Shown here: in pieces, positions 47,058-58,703 of the stretch
Numbering within the stretch: position 1 is the first letter of the stretch
How the letters are laid out: each line of letters begins with the position of its first letter
Assembly (NCBI GenBank): GCA_036768485.1
Contig: JAVLUZ010000656.1
Location: 624,470 to 688,469, forward strand
Length of the DNA stretch: 64,000 bases
From: Mermis nigrescens
Lineage: Eukaryota > Nematoda > Enoplea > Mermithida > Mermithidae
Direction of reading: 5' to 3'
Position numbers and translations under genes: made by a program
Notes under the pieces: generated by a model
Database searches by the model: none
What the model saw: only the letters and a program-made list of their open reading frames with translations
Told to the model about the DNA's origin: nothing

Positions 47058-47249
47058 ATGTCTACTCAATTCATTTTTCCCTTGCTGACCTTGTCTTCGC
47101 GCGATGATCTTTTAGAAATCGTGAAGAGACCTGCAGAACGGAAAAGATTATTGAAAAATATCAACAATAGCTGGGACTGTTTGGATTTCAAAGCTTGCTT
47201 AATTTGTCTTAATTCTTTATACTTTTCTAAGAAAACATTAAGAGATTGA
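47058..47249 (+). CDS. Hypothetical small protein, weak
   Basis: A 63-codon frame (MSTQFIFPLLTLSSRDDLLE ... to TGA) with a short hydrophobic start and a cysteine cluster DCLDFKACLICL near the end. CLIC recalls the first zinc-binding pair of a RING domain, but nothing further of a RING follows in frame, and an acceptor-like ttatacttttctaag lies inside. It could be a first exon, an intron read-through or chance. Confidence 0.25.
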   Translation: MSTQFIFPLLTLSSRDDLLEIVKRPAERKRLLKNINNSWDCLDFKACLICLNSLYFSKKTLRD

Positions 47250-47329
47250 AACATGAGTGTATTTACACTAATTCGAAAATGAAATCTCGCTCCTAATATA
47301 CTGAAGGTTAATTAAAGATAATACATATG

Positions 47330-48135
47330 TACATTAAAGATACGTATTGCATAATAATCAGTGGCTTAGCTGTGGGGGGATTGGGGGACTAGCCCCCAAA
47401 CTTTGGAAGTATTAATATTTTTTACAAGGGTCCCTAAAGGGAAAAATTGGATATTTTCAAAGTGTATCTGAAAGACCATTAGAATAGAATTTAGCAACTT
47501 TTTAAGCTACTAAGTCCAAAATTTTTGGGCGCTGCCTATCCAAAAGTAATTGTTGAGGTACCCAACTTCAAAACTTTTGCCCACGCCAAAATCAGAAGGT
47601 CAGCTAGGCCAATGATAAGACTATAATTAAAGATAGGAACATAATACACAATACATAATAAAAGATACATACATAATTATTAAAACGATATATCATACAT
47701 GACACATACATAACATAATACATATAATACATACGTAAGATAATACATGAATAATTGAAGATATATAACACCTAATATAGATAAATAATACATAAAACAT
47801 AAATATAAATGCACAAACGCCAAATATTTCCTTCAATAACAACTTAAGTAATGCTAAACAAAAACAAATTTCAAACACGCATTGATAACAAAAAATCTTA
47901 TTTTTAGAATTCTTATTGTATTGGTTGAAAATTAAAACAAAATCTATCGTTATTTTATCAGGTAGTCCAACTTTTCCTTTGAAAAAATTAGTTACATTAC
48001 GCTGACCCTGGAAAAATAAAATGCCTTTTTTATTCCCGTCCTTTTTGATTTAATGGAATACATACGACATGAGACCAATAAAATTTGTGTTAATAGTAAA
48101 AGCCATTTATGAAAGAAATGGCAATAAATATGATC
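47330..48135. other. AT-rich stretch, no gene seen
   Basis: 47360-47600 is a short repeat-like block (gggggattgggggactagcc, then atttttgggcgctgcc). 47640-47800 is an ataca/ataata low-complexity run. No convincing exon. Confidence 0.5.
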
Positions 48136-48191
48136 AGAATTATTATTATTATTCTTCTTCTTCTTCATTATTATTATTATTATTATTATTA

Positions 48192-48241
<50 letters not shown>
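48136..48241. repeat. (ATT)n microsatellite
   Basis: More than 25 nearly pure att units with a ttcttcttc interruption. The overlapping Leu-rich frame is a repeat artefact. Confidence 0.95.
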
Positions 48242-48714
48242 TACTATTTTTCTATATACTTTGAGAAATAAAAAATTTTTTTAGAGTAATTACAAAATTG
48301 TTGCAAAGTTAGCGATAAGAGTAATATTCTACAGTAAATCGAGTTACAATAAGATGATATTCACCGAAGTCAGACAACAGAAGTGCATGAGACTTATAAG
48401 TCACTTTATGCAGCCTAATTCCTATGGATTAAAGTTAGTGAAGCTCTCATATACATGAAATAGACAATATGAAAAAAACATGCATTTTTACGCAAAAGAT
48501 AAGCACACCCCAAATTTAAATAAAAATAATATGCTAAACGGCAAATTTAATCAAAAGAACGATAAAAAAGTTTTCGTTTCATGAGGGAGCGAAGCATACG
48601 TGGACAGCAACCGCGATTCAGGGTTGGTTTGGATGAAGCAAAACTGGCCAAAATCACAAAAACATGCCAAAAATTCAATTCTGTGATTACACGCGAAAGT
48701 ATTTTGGATCCTGG

Positions 48715-48963
48715 CATACATGTAACGGCTCAAAATTGGGGGGTTTTCCCTCAATTTTTAGGGGAGTGGGTAAATGACCTCCAAATTTTGGCATTTTGGC
48801 CGAAAACGGCCAAAAAACGCCTAAAAACGGTCTAAAAATTCAATTTTTTCAAAAATTCAATTTTCTAAAAGTGGGGAGGGGGTTAAAAATTTTCTGACTT
48901 TGGGGGGATGAGGGGACGTACGTCTTTGGGTGGGGGATATCGCCATCCCATGTTACAGGTATG
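48715..48963. mobile_element. Family F hAT-like MITE, copy F1
   Basis: CATACATGTAACGG ... CATGTTACAGGTATG, 249 bp. It is flanked by the exact duplication GATCCTGG (48707-48714, 48964-48971). The body has agtgggg and ggggggat G-runs and gccgaaaacggccaaaaaacg. Confidence 0.85.
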
Positions 48964-49836
48964 GATCCTGGGGTCTCGAATTTCAAAACTTCCACGCCGT
49001 GTGTAGAGCCAAGGCAATCGTATTCTTGGTTCAAAAAGTAAAATTATGAAAAAATTTGCATAGACGACGAAACTGTCAGCTCACTAAGTGATATAGTGCT
49101 TAGGCTAAAGCAAGCAAGTGGCACAATGAACGTATGCTGCTTGTCGGGGAATAATGAATGCACGGCTTGGTCTTCGTCTACGAAAGGCTAAACCAAAATT
49201 ATACATATTTTTCAAAACGTAACACTAAGGAAAGATTTCTAAAAGAATAAGAGGAATGCACCATGATTAGAGTCCAAATTGTATAGTAAACGAAACATAG
49301 TGCTGACGCAAGCATTAAAAAATAGCCGAATAATTGGCATCGTTTCATCGGAATGGAAGAAGTAGACGATTAGCTAATACCAATTAGAAATTTGTAATAA
49401 ACAGCATTTTAGGCACGAAGTGGAAATCCGTTCGTCGCATTTCTCGGTCAATTCACCAAGGATTTAAACTAAAAAGACAAATTTACTAGTTGGATTAATC
49501 GATTAATCGAACCATAAGTAGCATTTCAAAAATAAACCTCAGCGACATCTAAGCACACATGGGCGTGGGGGAGGGTTGTACCCATTAGGGATGTGCCGGT
49601 TAACCGGAACCGGAACCGGCTGGAACCGACCATTTTTTTTGAACCGGAACCGGAACCGAGAACCGATTTTTCGATATTCTAAGAACCGGAACCGGAACCG
49701 ATCTTTTTTGGAGTCGATTATCGGTTTTCAAAATTAGAGTTAAAAATCGAACTGCATAAAATTTAGTGAAGACATGAAGCAGCAATTCAACCTATTATTA
49801 CCTAAAGTTTACAGACCTAAACTTAGTATTGTTCCG

Positions 49837-51112
49837 GGTAAATTATATTTTAAAAATAACGATCGTTCTGCTTTTCGCCATGTAGCCTGTTTCTGAGAGG
49901 GTCGTAAATGATTCCAGTGCAACAGCTGTTCCGATGGAACGCTTGTAGCTGGCGCTGCAAGCAGGGGCGAATCTAAGGGGGGCGGGAGGGGAGCCGTCCC
50001 CCCCATTTGCCAAAAATATTTGGCGAGATAAAGAATGGATATACAATTTGCAATTATTTTTAGGCCCTCAGTGACCATAATTTCTCAAATTTTTTCGGCG
50101 CTACGCGCCGGATGATACCTATTAATGGCATTTATTCACTTTCTTGGCCACCTGGAAGCCATTTTCTGTTCATGTAGGTTTCAAAACAATTTTAGCGGCA
50201 GAAACAGCTATTTTTGCATAGTTTTCTTCTATTTTCAATTAAAAATTTCGATAGTTTCGCATCCAATGCTATAAAAACAGTAAATCAAGCTGTAAATCAT
50301 GTTCTTGACGTCTATCCGTCTTAATCTCACAAAATTTCCGACGCTGCGCGCCACGGTTTTTTTTGTATTCGGCAAAGATTTTTACCGATGTGCAAACACT
50401 TTTCGGGACCGTCTTTGTACATGTACGAAGATTTTTGGAGAGACAAAAATTACTAACAAGGTCTAAAATTTGCAGAAATTTACGGCGCTTCGCGTCGAAA
50501 TGACTGATTGTGTGCTCTATTTATTTTGATAATGGCAGAAACTGCATTTCGAAAGGAAAAACGTTAAATTTTTAGGTGCTTCGCGCCGTTTTAAGACGAT
50601 TCTCAGTGATTTTGCCCTTAGAGACCCATAAATTAGCCGAAATACACTACCAAAAGTCGAACAACTCTGTTTTTACCACACTAAAATCGCTACTGTATCA
50701 TATTATAGTACCCAAAAATTTGTGTGTACACAATGTACAAAGACTTTTGGGGATCATCTTTGTACATGTCAAACGGACCTTGTACAAAAAAAAACTGCTT
50801 CGCGCCAGAATTCTGATAAAGTCAAAGAATTTTAATGATTTTTAGCACAAAAATGTCGAAAATTTTAAAATTTTAGAGAAAAAATATTGCGTCAAGTGAT
50901 TTAATGTAAAAGTATACATTGTAAAACGCCGAAAAAACGCTGTTTCGCGCGTTAAGGGCAAATTTTTGGACCTATTTTCGACTGTTTTCGGAAAGTTGGG
51001 ATACTGCCCCCTTAAGAAAATCCTAGATCCGCCACTGGCTGCAAGATACTGCTTATGCGAGAATCGGCTAATTCTTCGACTTCTCTTTCCACCATTGCAG
51101 CAGATCTTTGTC
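49837..51112 (-). pseudogene. hAT transposase C-terminal (dimerisation) remnant, split by D6
   Basis: In the right part (51046-51112) minus-strand frames read DLLQWWKEKSK and ISRFSHKQYLAA. In the left part (49837-49961) they read PATSVPSEQLL and LFLKYNLP. In hAT transposases the same order occurs at the C-terminus: a WW motif, a hydrophobic helix, PATSVPSER, and LFLKYN. Frameshifts and the 1076-bp D6 insertion break it. No DDE catalytic region or BED zinc finger is left. This shows that an autonomous hAT lineage was once present. Confidence 0.8.
49962..51037. mobile_element. Family D long MITE, copy D6, nested in the hAT element
   Basis: CAGGGGCGAATCTAAGG ... CTAGATCCGCCACTG, 1076 bp. It is flanked by the exact duplication GCTGCAAG (49954-49961, 51038-51045). 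It holds about six copies of a GC palindrome or half: cggcgctacgcgccgg (50098), gctgcgcgcc (50344), cggcgcttcgcgtcg (50482), gtgcttcgcgccg (50577), tgcttcgcgcc (50804), tgtttcgcgcg (50942). Confidence 0.88.
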
Positions 51113-51502
51113 ATGAATTAAGCATTTCGATTTCGTATAAGCCTCCAATTAAGAAACACATAGGTAATATTCAGTGATTTATAAGTAAATTGTCAACTAG
51201 ACGTGAAACTTACTTGAACGTGCAGTTGCCAGATAAAAACGACTTCCTGAATAATTTATCTTTCGATTACATCGTCACATGTTCCGGTGAAGTCAAGCTA
51301 TCAAGAGGCGTACATACTTTAACACAGGAACCGAGAACCGGAACCGACGGTTCTTTAGTTGAAGAACCGGAACCGGAAGCCGACGGTTCCAACTTACGCA
51401 AAAACCGGAACCGGAACCGAAATTCTTGTTTTCCAAGAACCGAAACCGGAACCGGAACCGATTTTTTGAAAAACCTGGAACCGGAACATCCCTAGTACCC
51501 TA

Positions 51503-51793
51503 GGTGGGCGAACCACCAAACATTCTGACAAAAAGCATCAACACCATTTTCAACGTTTCTCACCGAGCACTCTCCATTGGCATGAATAAATTGCGAAAAA
51601 AAAACAAAAAATTCAAAAATTGAATTCTGGGGGTATTTCGGTTTCTGAGGGTGCATGCGCCCAACGTTCAGGTTCGGTTGTACTACAAGAAGTTTAAACA
51701 CCCCACGCAGATTACTGTAAACCCACAAAACTATATTTTGAGTAACATTTTTGGTGATTTAACCCATCCTAACGCCCTAAAATTTTAGTGCTG
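51503..51793 (+). repeat. B12 and H2 fragments
   Basis: taggtgggcgaacc onwards is the start of a B copy with atccattggcatg-like core (51565-51590). From about 51655 the sequence is family H (gcagattactgtaaaccc, taacatttttggtgat) ending gctgcccatgtatg. The left B end (cacacatgggcgtgggg, 49553) lies beyond the hAT insertion. Confidence 0.55.
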
Positions 51794-52084
51794 CCCATGT
51801 ATGCATCTAACCCTTATTTGATCCCTTGGCAAAATCGAAATCTGGCACATATAAAAGAATATCTTCGGAACAGCAATAAAGTGCAAGTTTATACTCAAAA
51901 TCTTGTAATTTCAAATGAAATAAAAAGAGTAAGTAATAATCCATATTAAACAACGATAAATGAAAAAAATTTCACCCAAGATCTTACTTACTTTTTGCCT
52001 TTGAAAAATGCGCTCAGAAAACCCTTAATTCTACTGAAATTAATACCGTAATAAATTTGCAAAGAGCGGCGAGCCCACTTGTCG

Positions 52085-52800
52085 CAGCAACCAAATTCTA
52101 GGGGGGCGGCAAAAAATATGCCTTCCAGAATTCAACTCTGGAGGTGCCTATATATAGGACTCTGAGGGTATAGCTAACCACTCATTTGTCGTGATAAGCT
52201 ACAGATGGGCGGGGTGGGGAAGTCCTGGACCCTAAAATCTGAGCGGCTCCCAGAGTTGAATTTTTTGGTGCGATTTTTGGCAATTCGGCCCTATCGGACC
52301 ATGTGGTGGGCAGCACCGAAATTCTGGGGGTGGGGGTGAAAAATATTTCAAAGGTAAAAATGGTCTTAAAAGTGGTCGTGTGGCAAAAAAACACCATTTT
52401 CCGGCGTTTTCTCATTGAGCAGCTATCTAATGGCATCAAAAATCGCTAAAAAGAGCGAAAAAATTTCAGAATTCAGAATTCTGGGGTGGTTTTTTGATTT
52501 CTGGGGGGGGGGGTATTTCAACTTCTGTGGGGGTGCGTACCCCACACCCATGTGTGCATCGGACCCTCTGGAGATTTCGACCCAGAGAGAATTTTTGCAG
52601 ACACCATACAATTGAGCTTCGTTTTGTACTAAGATTTTTCAACGTCAATGGATAGAGCGGATTGTATAAAAATAATTGGATAAGGAAAAAAAATTAAAAA
52701 TATGAATAGAATAAAGACAATTCATAGCCTTTTGATGAATAAGAAAGTAATCTTTGATCCCTAAAATTTCGGCCAGCCCAATCGGACCCATTTGAAGTCT
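52085..52800. repeat. Family G sequence hosting B13
   Basis: G-type strings on both sides: gcagcaaccaaattctagggg at the left, ttcggccctatcggac at the B13 border, and gccagcccaatcggaccc at the right. The region from 52600 to 52800 is AT-rich and degraded. Confidence 0.5.
52300..52556 (+). mobile_element. Family B MITE, copy B13, nested in family G sequence
   Basis: CATGTGGTGGGCAGCACC ... CACCCATGTGTG, flanked by TATCGGAC (52292-52299) and CATCGGAC (52557-52564), 7 of 8. Confidence 0.8.
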
Positions 52801-52889
52801 AAATCCAGAGTAAGAAAGCCGTTCCCCATCTTAGAACGTGAGGATTCTAAAACCATCCCATTTTAAAGCATAAATGATTTATTTTTTGT

Positions 52890-53215
52890 TTAATTCTTCT
52901 TGAACATTTTTTCGCCTCTCAAAACGTCAACCTGGATTGTCATCCAAAATTTCGAGCAGTCACATGTATGCCGAAAAAGCAGAACCTATGTAGCTCAAAT
53001 CATGAGCGGATGCCCAGGATTGGTTCTTCCCACCATCCACCCCGAAGTCAGAAAATTTTTGACTGTCTCCCGATTTCCTGACAAAAACGTGTTTTTGGTC
53101 ATTCACAACCCTTTTTGCCATCTTTGGACAAAAATTGGAAGTCGTTTACCCGCCCCCCCCCGCTAAAAATGGCCGGAAATCCTCACCTAACATTTCGAAC
53201 CGTATATATGTGCAA
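52890..53215. repeat. Family F-like copy, F2
   Basis: Shares tcagaaaatttttgactgtc, ttggaagtcgtttaccc and gccggaaatcc with F3 (62968-63196). Ends are gtcacatgtatgcc and accgtatatatgtgcaag. Confidence 0.5.
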
Positions 53216-53303
53216 GACTCAAATGACAAAAAAGCTCGTAAAATGGCCCAAAACGCTCAAATTTTCGCCCAAAACCTGAGAGGGAGCCGGGGGAAGTGAA
53301 CAG

Positions 53304-53535
53304 CACACATGGGCGTGGGGGGTTTGGGGGGTATGCCGCCCCCAGAAGGCCGAATATCCCCAGAATTCCAACTTTTAAATTTTTTTACCGTACTTTTTTG
53401 ATGCCGATGGATAAAGCCCGATGGGAAACGTTGAAAAATGGTCTTTTTTGCCATACCACCATTTTAAAGACCATTTTTCGACATTTAAAAAATATTGCAC
53501 CCCCCGCCCCAGAATTTCGGTGCTGCCCACCTATG
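53304..53535 (-). mobile_element. Family B MITE, copy B14
   Basis: CACACATGGGCGTGGGG ... GCTGCCCACCTATG with core gatgccgatggataaagc. Flanks aagtgaac/gactgaac match only if two extra bases are allowed at the left. Confidence 0.65.
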
Positions 53536-53884
53536 GACTGAACGGCCTCGACCTGGAGGGGCCAATCGGGTGGGTGGGGGTTTGGATGATACATACTGTA
53601 AGAAGTCATATGAATAGAAACAAATCTATATATAAATGTCGTTAACGTTGTATGACAAAGTGGTTTCAAACATTCGGTGATGAAAACGGAAAAAATAATC
53701 GCAACAAGCTCACTTTTTATTAGCAAAACTGCACAAATTATAAAAATCTGCGATATTACACTTTAAATCGCATAACAACGAATCAATTTCTGGTTTCTTC
53801 TCCCGAAGTATATTAGAATCGGATCTACAAGAATAACTACTTAAGAAGTTGCGAGTAGGCTCAGAGAAAAATTAAATCAAAGAT

Positions 53885-54000
53885 TGACAGTAGCCAAATT
53901 TAGGGCTGTCTGATGGGACAAAATTGCCAAAAGCACAAAAAATTCAATTCTGGGGGGGTCTATCGATTGAGGGAGGGGTGGGCCAGATTCTCCGGGATTG
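53885..54000. repeat. Family G fragment
   Basis: gacagtagccaaatttaggg, gggacaaaattgccaaaa, tcaattctggggg: the G series also seen at 60408-60553. Confidence 0.45.
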
Positions 54001-54083
54001 AAACATCTTCGCGCTTGGCTTTTTTCGGCACTTTGTGCCGGTACAGATTTTGCCCTGTCACACACCCCAAAATTTGGTTTCTG

Positions 54084-54655
54084 CCATATATAATTTTGAG
54101 GGGAGAGGATTGTGGAGGTTTTTCACCCTCCTAATGATATTCTTTCATTCTCTTCAAAAAATTCAAAGTTTTCCAAAAAAAATAGTAGAAAAGGTGGTGT
54201 TTAGGCGTTTTGAGCTATCTCACTCGACTCGAAAGTGTCATCATTCATCGGAGCTTCGAGCTACATACTGATTTTTGACCATATTCTGTTCAATTTATTC
54301 GAGTTTTATTTGATATTTTTTAGAAAGTTTCCTTTTCATGTCCGAGAAAGTTTTTGAGCCCAAAAAGCACATTAGAAAAAAATATTGGTTCCCCTCCGAA
54401 ATCCCCATGCTGTGCAAGTCTGGTTGCTGTCCATGTAACGGTACGTAGTGGGGGGTGTGAATGACTTCGAATTTATTGGCCAAAAATAGCAAAAAAGCAC
54501 TTAAAATAAGCAAAAATTTTTTTTTCCAAAAAATCGAAAAATCGGGGGATAGTGTCGAAAATTTACTGACTTTGGGGAAGGGTAGTGGGGAAACGACCAA
54601 ATTGGAGTGGGTGATCCGACCCCACCTCCTGTTACATGTCTGGTTAGTATGCTCC
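54084..54655. mobile_element. C8 followed by family F copy
   Basis: C8 (about 54084-54420) runs catatataattttgagggg to catgctgtgcaagtct, with central ggagcttcgagct. It is followed at once by an F copy (about 54434-54650): ccatgtaacggtacg ... cctgttacatgtct. ggttgctg/ggttagta-type strings flank them. Confidence 0.6.
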
Positions 54656-55906
54656 ATAACCTTCAAGGTCAACAATGTTAATTTGAACCACACGCAACAA
54701 CTGGGATGGGAGTATGCCCTATCTTAAAAGGGTCGCGCTTCACAGCCCAGCACCTGAAATTTTTAACACCCTCACAACTTTTAGACGAAAAGCCAGAGTT
54801 CTTTGGTTTTCGGCATTTTGGGCCAAAAATCGAATGTCATCTAATCTTCGCTCCTTAAATGTCAAACTTTGGACTCTTAATTCATATTTACCTATTTATT
54901 CCTTAATTTCTTTATCATTTACGTTTCTTTGTTTTATCACTATTTTTCATTAATTCCTAGGAGAATTTTGATCTATTAGAGGTCTGCTTGTCACGCAACC
55001 TATTTCTTTAAACCATATTTAATTTTGATTTCATCCAGCGAATCATTTATTCCAATATCTCCTAAAAATTTTTTATCACTACACCAAAGCTGCAAAGTTC
55101 CAATCCACTTCTGAGCTTAATTTCGCATTAGAAGACCGTTTCAAAAAAGAAGAAAAATTCCTGAATTTCCAACAAAAAATTGGTGTCAAACTGTATTTTA
55201 AAAATTATTAAGTGAAAGATTAAAAATCAATTTATTAACCCAATTTATTCATCGATAATACGTAAAATTAAAATCTTAAAATTGTTCAAAAATTAATCAA
55301 CAATTATAAATTAAATTGATCGCTTTACCTGATCAACAGACAACAACCGCACACGATCCATTCCTTCGGTCTTAGGCTAATGTTTCCGGGGCTTAGGCTA
55401 AAGAGCGGGAAAATTGTACAAATAACGCGAGAGACACTTATTTGTATAAATAAATAACTTTTATTTTTATAATTGTTATTATTTATTAAAATATTTTTAA
55501 TTGATGAATTTTTCATCAGCCTTATAATTAAAAAATAAAGGCGTACTGTAGATTTGTTACGAGCTTTTTAAGACGTTCGAATGTTTCGTCCGGCGCAATG
55601 TGCAAGGCATCGCATATAATACGAAGTCTGAAAGCGTCAAATATTAGCAGATACACATATTTCAATGCCAACTGTGATTACATATGAATAAAAAGTATGC
55701 AAGATATGCAAGTTTGAATACATCAGAACAAGTAGACGTAATGTATTAATAAACGATTCATAAGCTAATAAATTAATCAGACGAATAAAATTAAAACGAT
55801 CGCAATAAAATGAAAATCTCAGGCGATGACTTAAGGAACGGGAAGAACATTATTTCAAAGGGTAAAGGAATGAGCTATTGTGAGCTTTTTTCGCTTTTAA
55901 GAATAC

Positions 55907-56142
55907 TTAGAACTTCCCCATTTAACGTGTCAATATGTCCCATTTATAGGGTTTGACACGGAGGTCTGGATAGGAAATCGAACTTTAAAGTCGGCTATCC
56001 TTCAGCCTGCCACTACCAAGCGTTCATGTACGTCTTCTATTGCGTGCCTGCAGGAAGAGAAAACTCGTTGCATTACGTAGGGTTCGAACCGTCAACCTTC
56101 GGCACCAGGTGCAACGGTGTTACCACTACGCCACAAGGCGTC
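55907..56142 (-). mobile_element. tRNA-derived SINE
   Basis: A 236-bp minus-strand insertion between exact 16-bp repeats TCGCTTTTAAGAATAC (55891-55906 and 56143-56158), a LINE-machinery duplication. The 5' part starts gacgccttgtggcg. It has an A-box-like TGGCGTAGTGGTAACACC (56116-56133) and a B box GGTTCGAACCC (56080-56090). The anticodon and T stems no longer pair well, so this is not an intact tRNA. The tail is gaaggatagccgactttaaa ... tggggaagttctaa. Confidence 0.8.
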
Positions 56143-56834
56143 TCGCTTTTAAGAATACATCAATTACGAAGTACTTTATAAGTTTAGTTTTTGAAAGCAG
56201 GCGTTAACTTCTAATGCATAAATCGTTAAAGAATTAGTTCAGGAATTTCGAGGTGGACCGGAATTTTTTTTCCAGAATTTAGGGCTCCAAAATAATAGGG
56301 AAATGGTTAAAATGAAAAAGCTAAAAACTAATACACAAAAAATGTCTTTTTTTATATTTCCGGCGCCGATATTTCTTTCAGGCGATAAAAAATATCTTCG
56401 AGAAAAATTCAATGAAATGCAACAAAATACAGTCAAAAATAGCCAGAAAATTCGGTATGTTTGGATTAAAAAACCGCTAGAAAGGCTTGAAACAAGATTT
56501 TTCGAAATTTTTCAACCAAGAAAAACAGCTCATTTCTATAAGATTAAAATTTGACGCGAAAAGTAAAATTTGAAAGAAGAATTCAAGCGAGAATGAGTCG
56601 GAAATCCATTAAAACCGAACAATGATTCAGTTTTGTTTTGTGATTTAAAAATTTATAAGATTCGTCGAAAAAAAGGCGAAGAAAAGTGATTTTTTCGGCT
56701 AAAATTAGGAAAGGAAGATGATCCAAATTTTAGGAAACTGACTAATCACCAATAAGATATTATGTGTCGAGGAATAAATTAAGAATTAAAAATTTATTAC
56801 AAAATCTTTTATTTTTAATAAATTTTCTGATCGC

Positions 56835-57168
56835 TCACGCAATTTTTAATTTGTCCAAAACGATTTTTCTACGTTGATTCATCCGATCATCATCCGACTG
56901 TGAAGTACTCAAGCTGCTAAGACGTTCCTTTCTAAAATCAGTCCATTCAGATAAAGTTCGTTTCAAGTTATCCAGCTCAAAAATCTGGTCAGATATTTCG
57001 GCAGAAGTATTTTTATCTAGCTCCTGATTTTTAAGAGGCAACGCTTGAATGATCGGTATCGATCGATTCGTATGCGACACGTTCGCCTTTGCACCTCCGA
57101 AATATTTTTGTCGGATCTGGGCCAAAGCCTCGACCGAATCTCTCCTTTTCGTTTTTATAGGCTTATCA
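56835..57168 (-). CDS. Last exon of an unrecognised gene
   Basis: After acceptor ttatttgtag, 1 nt completes a codon and 110 codons are open to TGA at 56835-56837. The start DKPIKTKRRDSVEALAQIRQ is basic. It continues KYFGGAKANVSHTN and TLSEWTDFRKERLSSLSTSQ, and ends NQRRKIVLDKLKIA. Charged helices and a Ser-rich linker are visible, with no signal peptide or membrane segment. The entering phase (one base) exactly complements the two bases left by the exon at 61491-61754. I cannot name the family. A nuclear or cytoplasmic regulatory protein is a guess from composition. Confidence 0.6.
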
Positions 57169-57241
57169 CTACAAATAAATTAGAAAAAATTCCATAAAAT
57201 CGAAGGTCGACCGCCCCCAAGGCATGTAACGGGGAGGGATC

Positions 57242-57508
57242 CATAGGTGGGCGGCACCAAAATTCTGGGGGGCGGTGCAAGATTTTTCAAAGGTCAAAAA
57301 TGGCCTTAAAAATGGTAGTATGGCGGAAAAACACCATTTTCAACGTTTCTCATTCAGCACTCACTATCCATTAACATCAAAAATTGCGAAAAAAGGGAAA
57401 AAATTTCCAAAAATTGAATTCTGGGGGGTATTTTGTTTTCTGCGGGGGATATTTTGGTTTTCTAGGGGAGGGGGGTGCATAACCCCCAACCCCGCACGCT
57501 CAGGTATG
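57242..57508 (+). mobile_element. Family B MITE, copy B15
   Basis: CATAGGTGGGCGGCACC ... CACGCTCAGGTATG with a full B core. Flank duplication is not clear. Confidence 0.7.
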
Positions 57509-58070
57509 ATCCCCCCATTCACGCTCAGCATGGAAATTCTGAATTCTAGGCACTGGGGGTGAATATGATAAAGTACCTTTTTTTGGTCCAAAAATGGTAG
57601 GTACGCGTCGAAAACGTCGTTTTTCAGCGTTTCTGACGATGCTATATTTTTCTGGAGCAACAAAACGTATAAAAAATTTCGGAAAAAATCAAAAAGTCGG
57701 AACAAATTGAACAAAATAATGTCAAAACACGAGTATAATGTTTAAAAAATCGCCAATTCTGGAAGGAAGGGTGAAAAAAAGTTTTGCAGAGAGGCAAAAA
57801 TTCTCCGATGAGGCCAAGATCATGCATGTCCCATTGTACCCCGCCACTCATCAGAAAATTTATGACAAAAATTTTTCGTAAAAATTGGACGTCTTCTGGC
57901 TCCATTTGAGGTGCTTGTTGTCCAAAAATTTGATATTACTCAACCCCCCCTAAAAAATAGCTGGTGACCATTTGTAGGCAGCAGTCAAATTCTGATGGGT
58001 CCACTATCGCTCGAAATTCAATTGTGAGGGTCTATTGAATTTTCGGGGGTGGTCTGGGGTCCATTCAGAC

Positions 58071-58473
58071 CATACGCGATCTTGGGGGAAAAAGATTCGA
58101 GGGCAGTTTTTACAGACCTCCCAGAAAAGTTATCATCACCCTTCCACAAAAGCTTTCAACCCCAGAAAGCCCCGGAATTCGCGATTTGTCCAAAATTTCC
58201 AAAACTTTCCTAAAAATTCGTTCACAAAGAAGATGCTGATTACAGCGTTTTAAGGTATCTATTTGCTGAAAATCGTCAAATTTTCGTGCCATACACTCGA
58301 CTATATTTTGTTCAACTTTTGGGTTTTTGGCATTATTTAAATGCTCTAAAAAGATAGAATATCACCAGAATAGCAGAGAAACGCTGTTTTTGACGCGTAT
58401 CCAGCATTTCTGAGCCCGAAAAAGGCACCTTAAGATCAAACACTCTCCAAATTCACATGCTGTACATGGCTGG
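58071..58473 (+). mobile_element. Family C MITE, copy C10
   Basis: catacgcgatcttgggggaa ... cacatgctgtacatggctg. The left flank ends CATTCAGAC and the right flank does not match. B16 inserted just beyond its right end. Confidence 0.6.
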
Positions 58474-58483
58474 TCCTCCAGAC

Positions 58484-58703
58484 CATAGGTGGGCGGCATT
58501 AAAATTCTAGGGGTGCAAGATTTTTCCAAAGGTCGAAAAATGGCCCTATAAATGGTAATGTGGCGAAAGACGCCATTCAATGTTTCTCATCGAATACTAT
58601 CTATTGGCATCAAAAGATTGCGAAAAAACAACAAAAAAAGTCGAATTCTGGGGGTATTTTGGTTTCTGGTGGGTGCATAGCCCTACCCCCACGCCCAGGT
58701 ATG
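58484..58703 (+). mobile_element. Family B MITE, copy B16
   Basis: CATAGGTGGGCGGCATT ... ACGCCCAGGTATG, 220 bp, flanked by the exact duplication CTCCAGAC (58476-58483, 58704-58711). Confidence 0.85.

Larger units (their letters stand above)
49586..51494 (-). mobile_element. Degenerate hAT element with GGAACC-repeat ends
   Basis: Inverted ends TAGGGATGTGCCGGTTAACC and CCGGAACATCCCTA. The flanks GTACCCAT (49578-49585) and GTACCCTA (51495-51502) match at 7 of 8. Just inside both ends are ggaaccggaacc arrays (49599-49700 and 51332-51490). The interior carries C-terminal hAT transposase fragments on the minus strand, and D6 is inserted at 49962-51037. Without D6 the element is about 830 bp, so most of the transposase is deleted. 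Confidence 0.85.

Noticed and set aside
48069..48284. Leu/Ser-rich frame
   Set aside because: It is a reading of the (ATT)n/(TTC)n repeat.
53257..53726. Overlapping frames of 65-113 codons on both strands
   Set aside because: They are readings of family B and neighbouring MITE sequence (PPRPRI, GGIPPKPPTP types) that recur with each copy.
56080..56142. Intact tRNA gene
   Set aside because: A and B boxes are present, but anticodon and T stems do not pair, and a 16-bp duplication surrounds a longer 236-bp unit, so it is a SINE.
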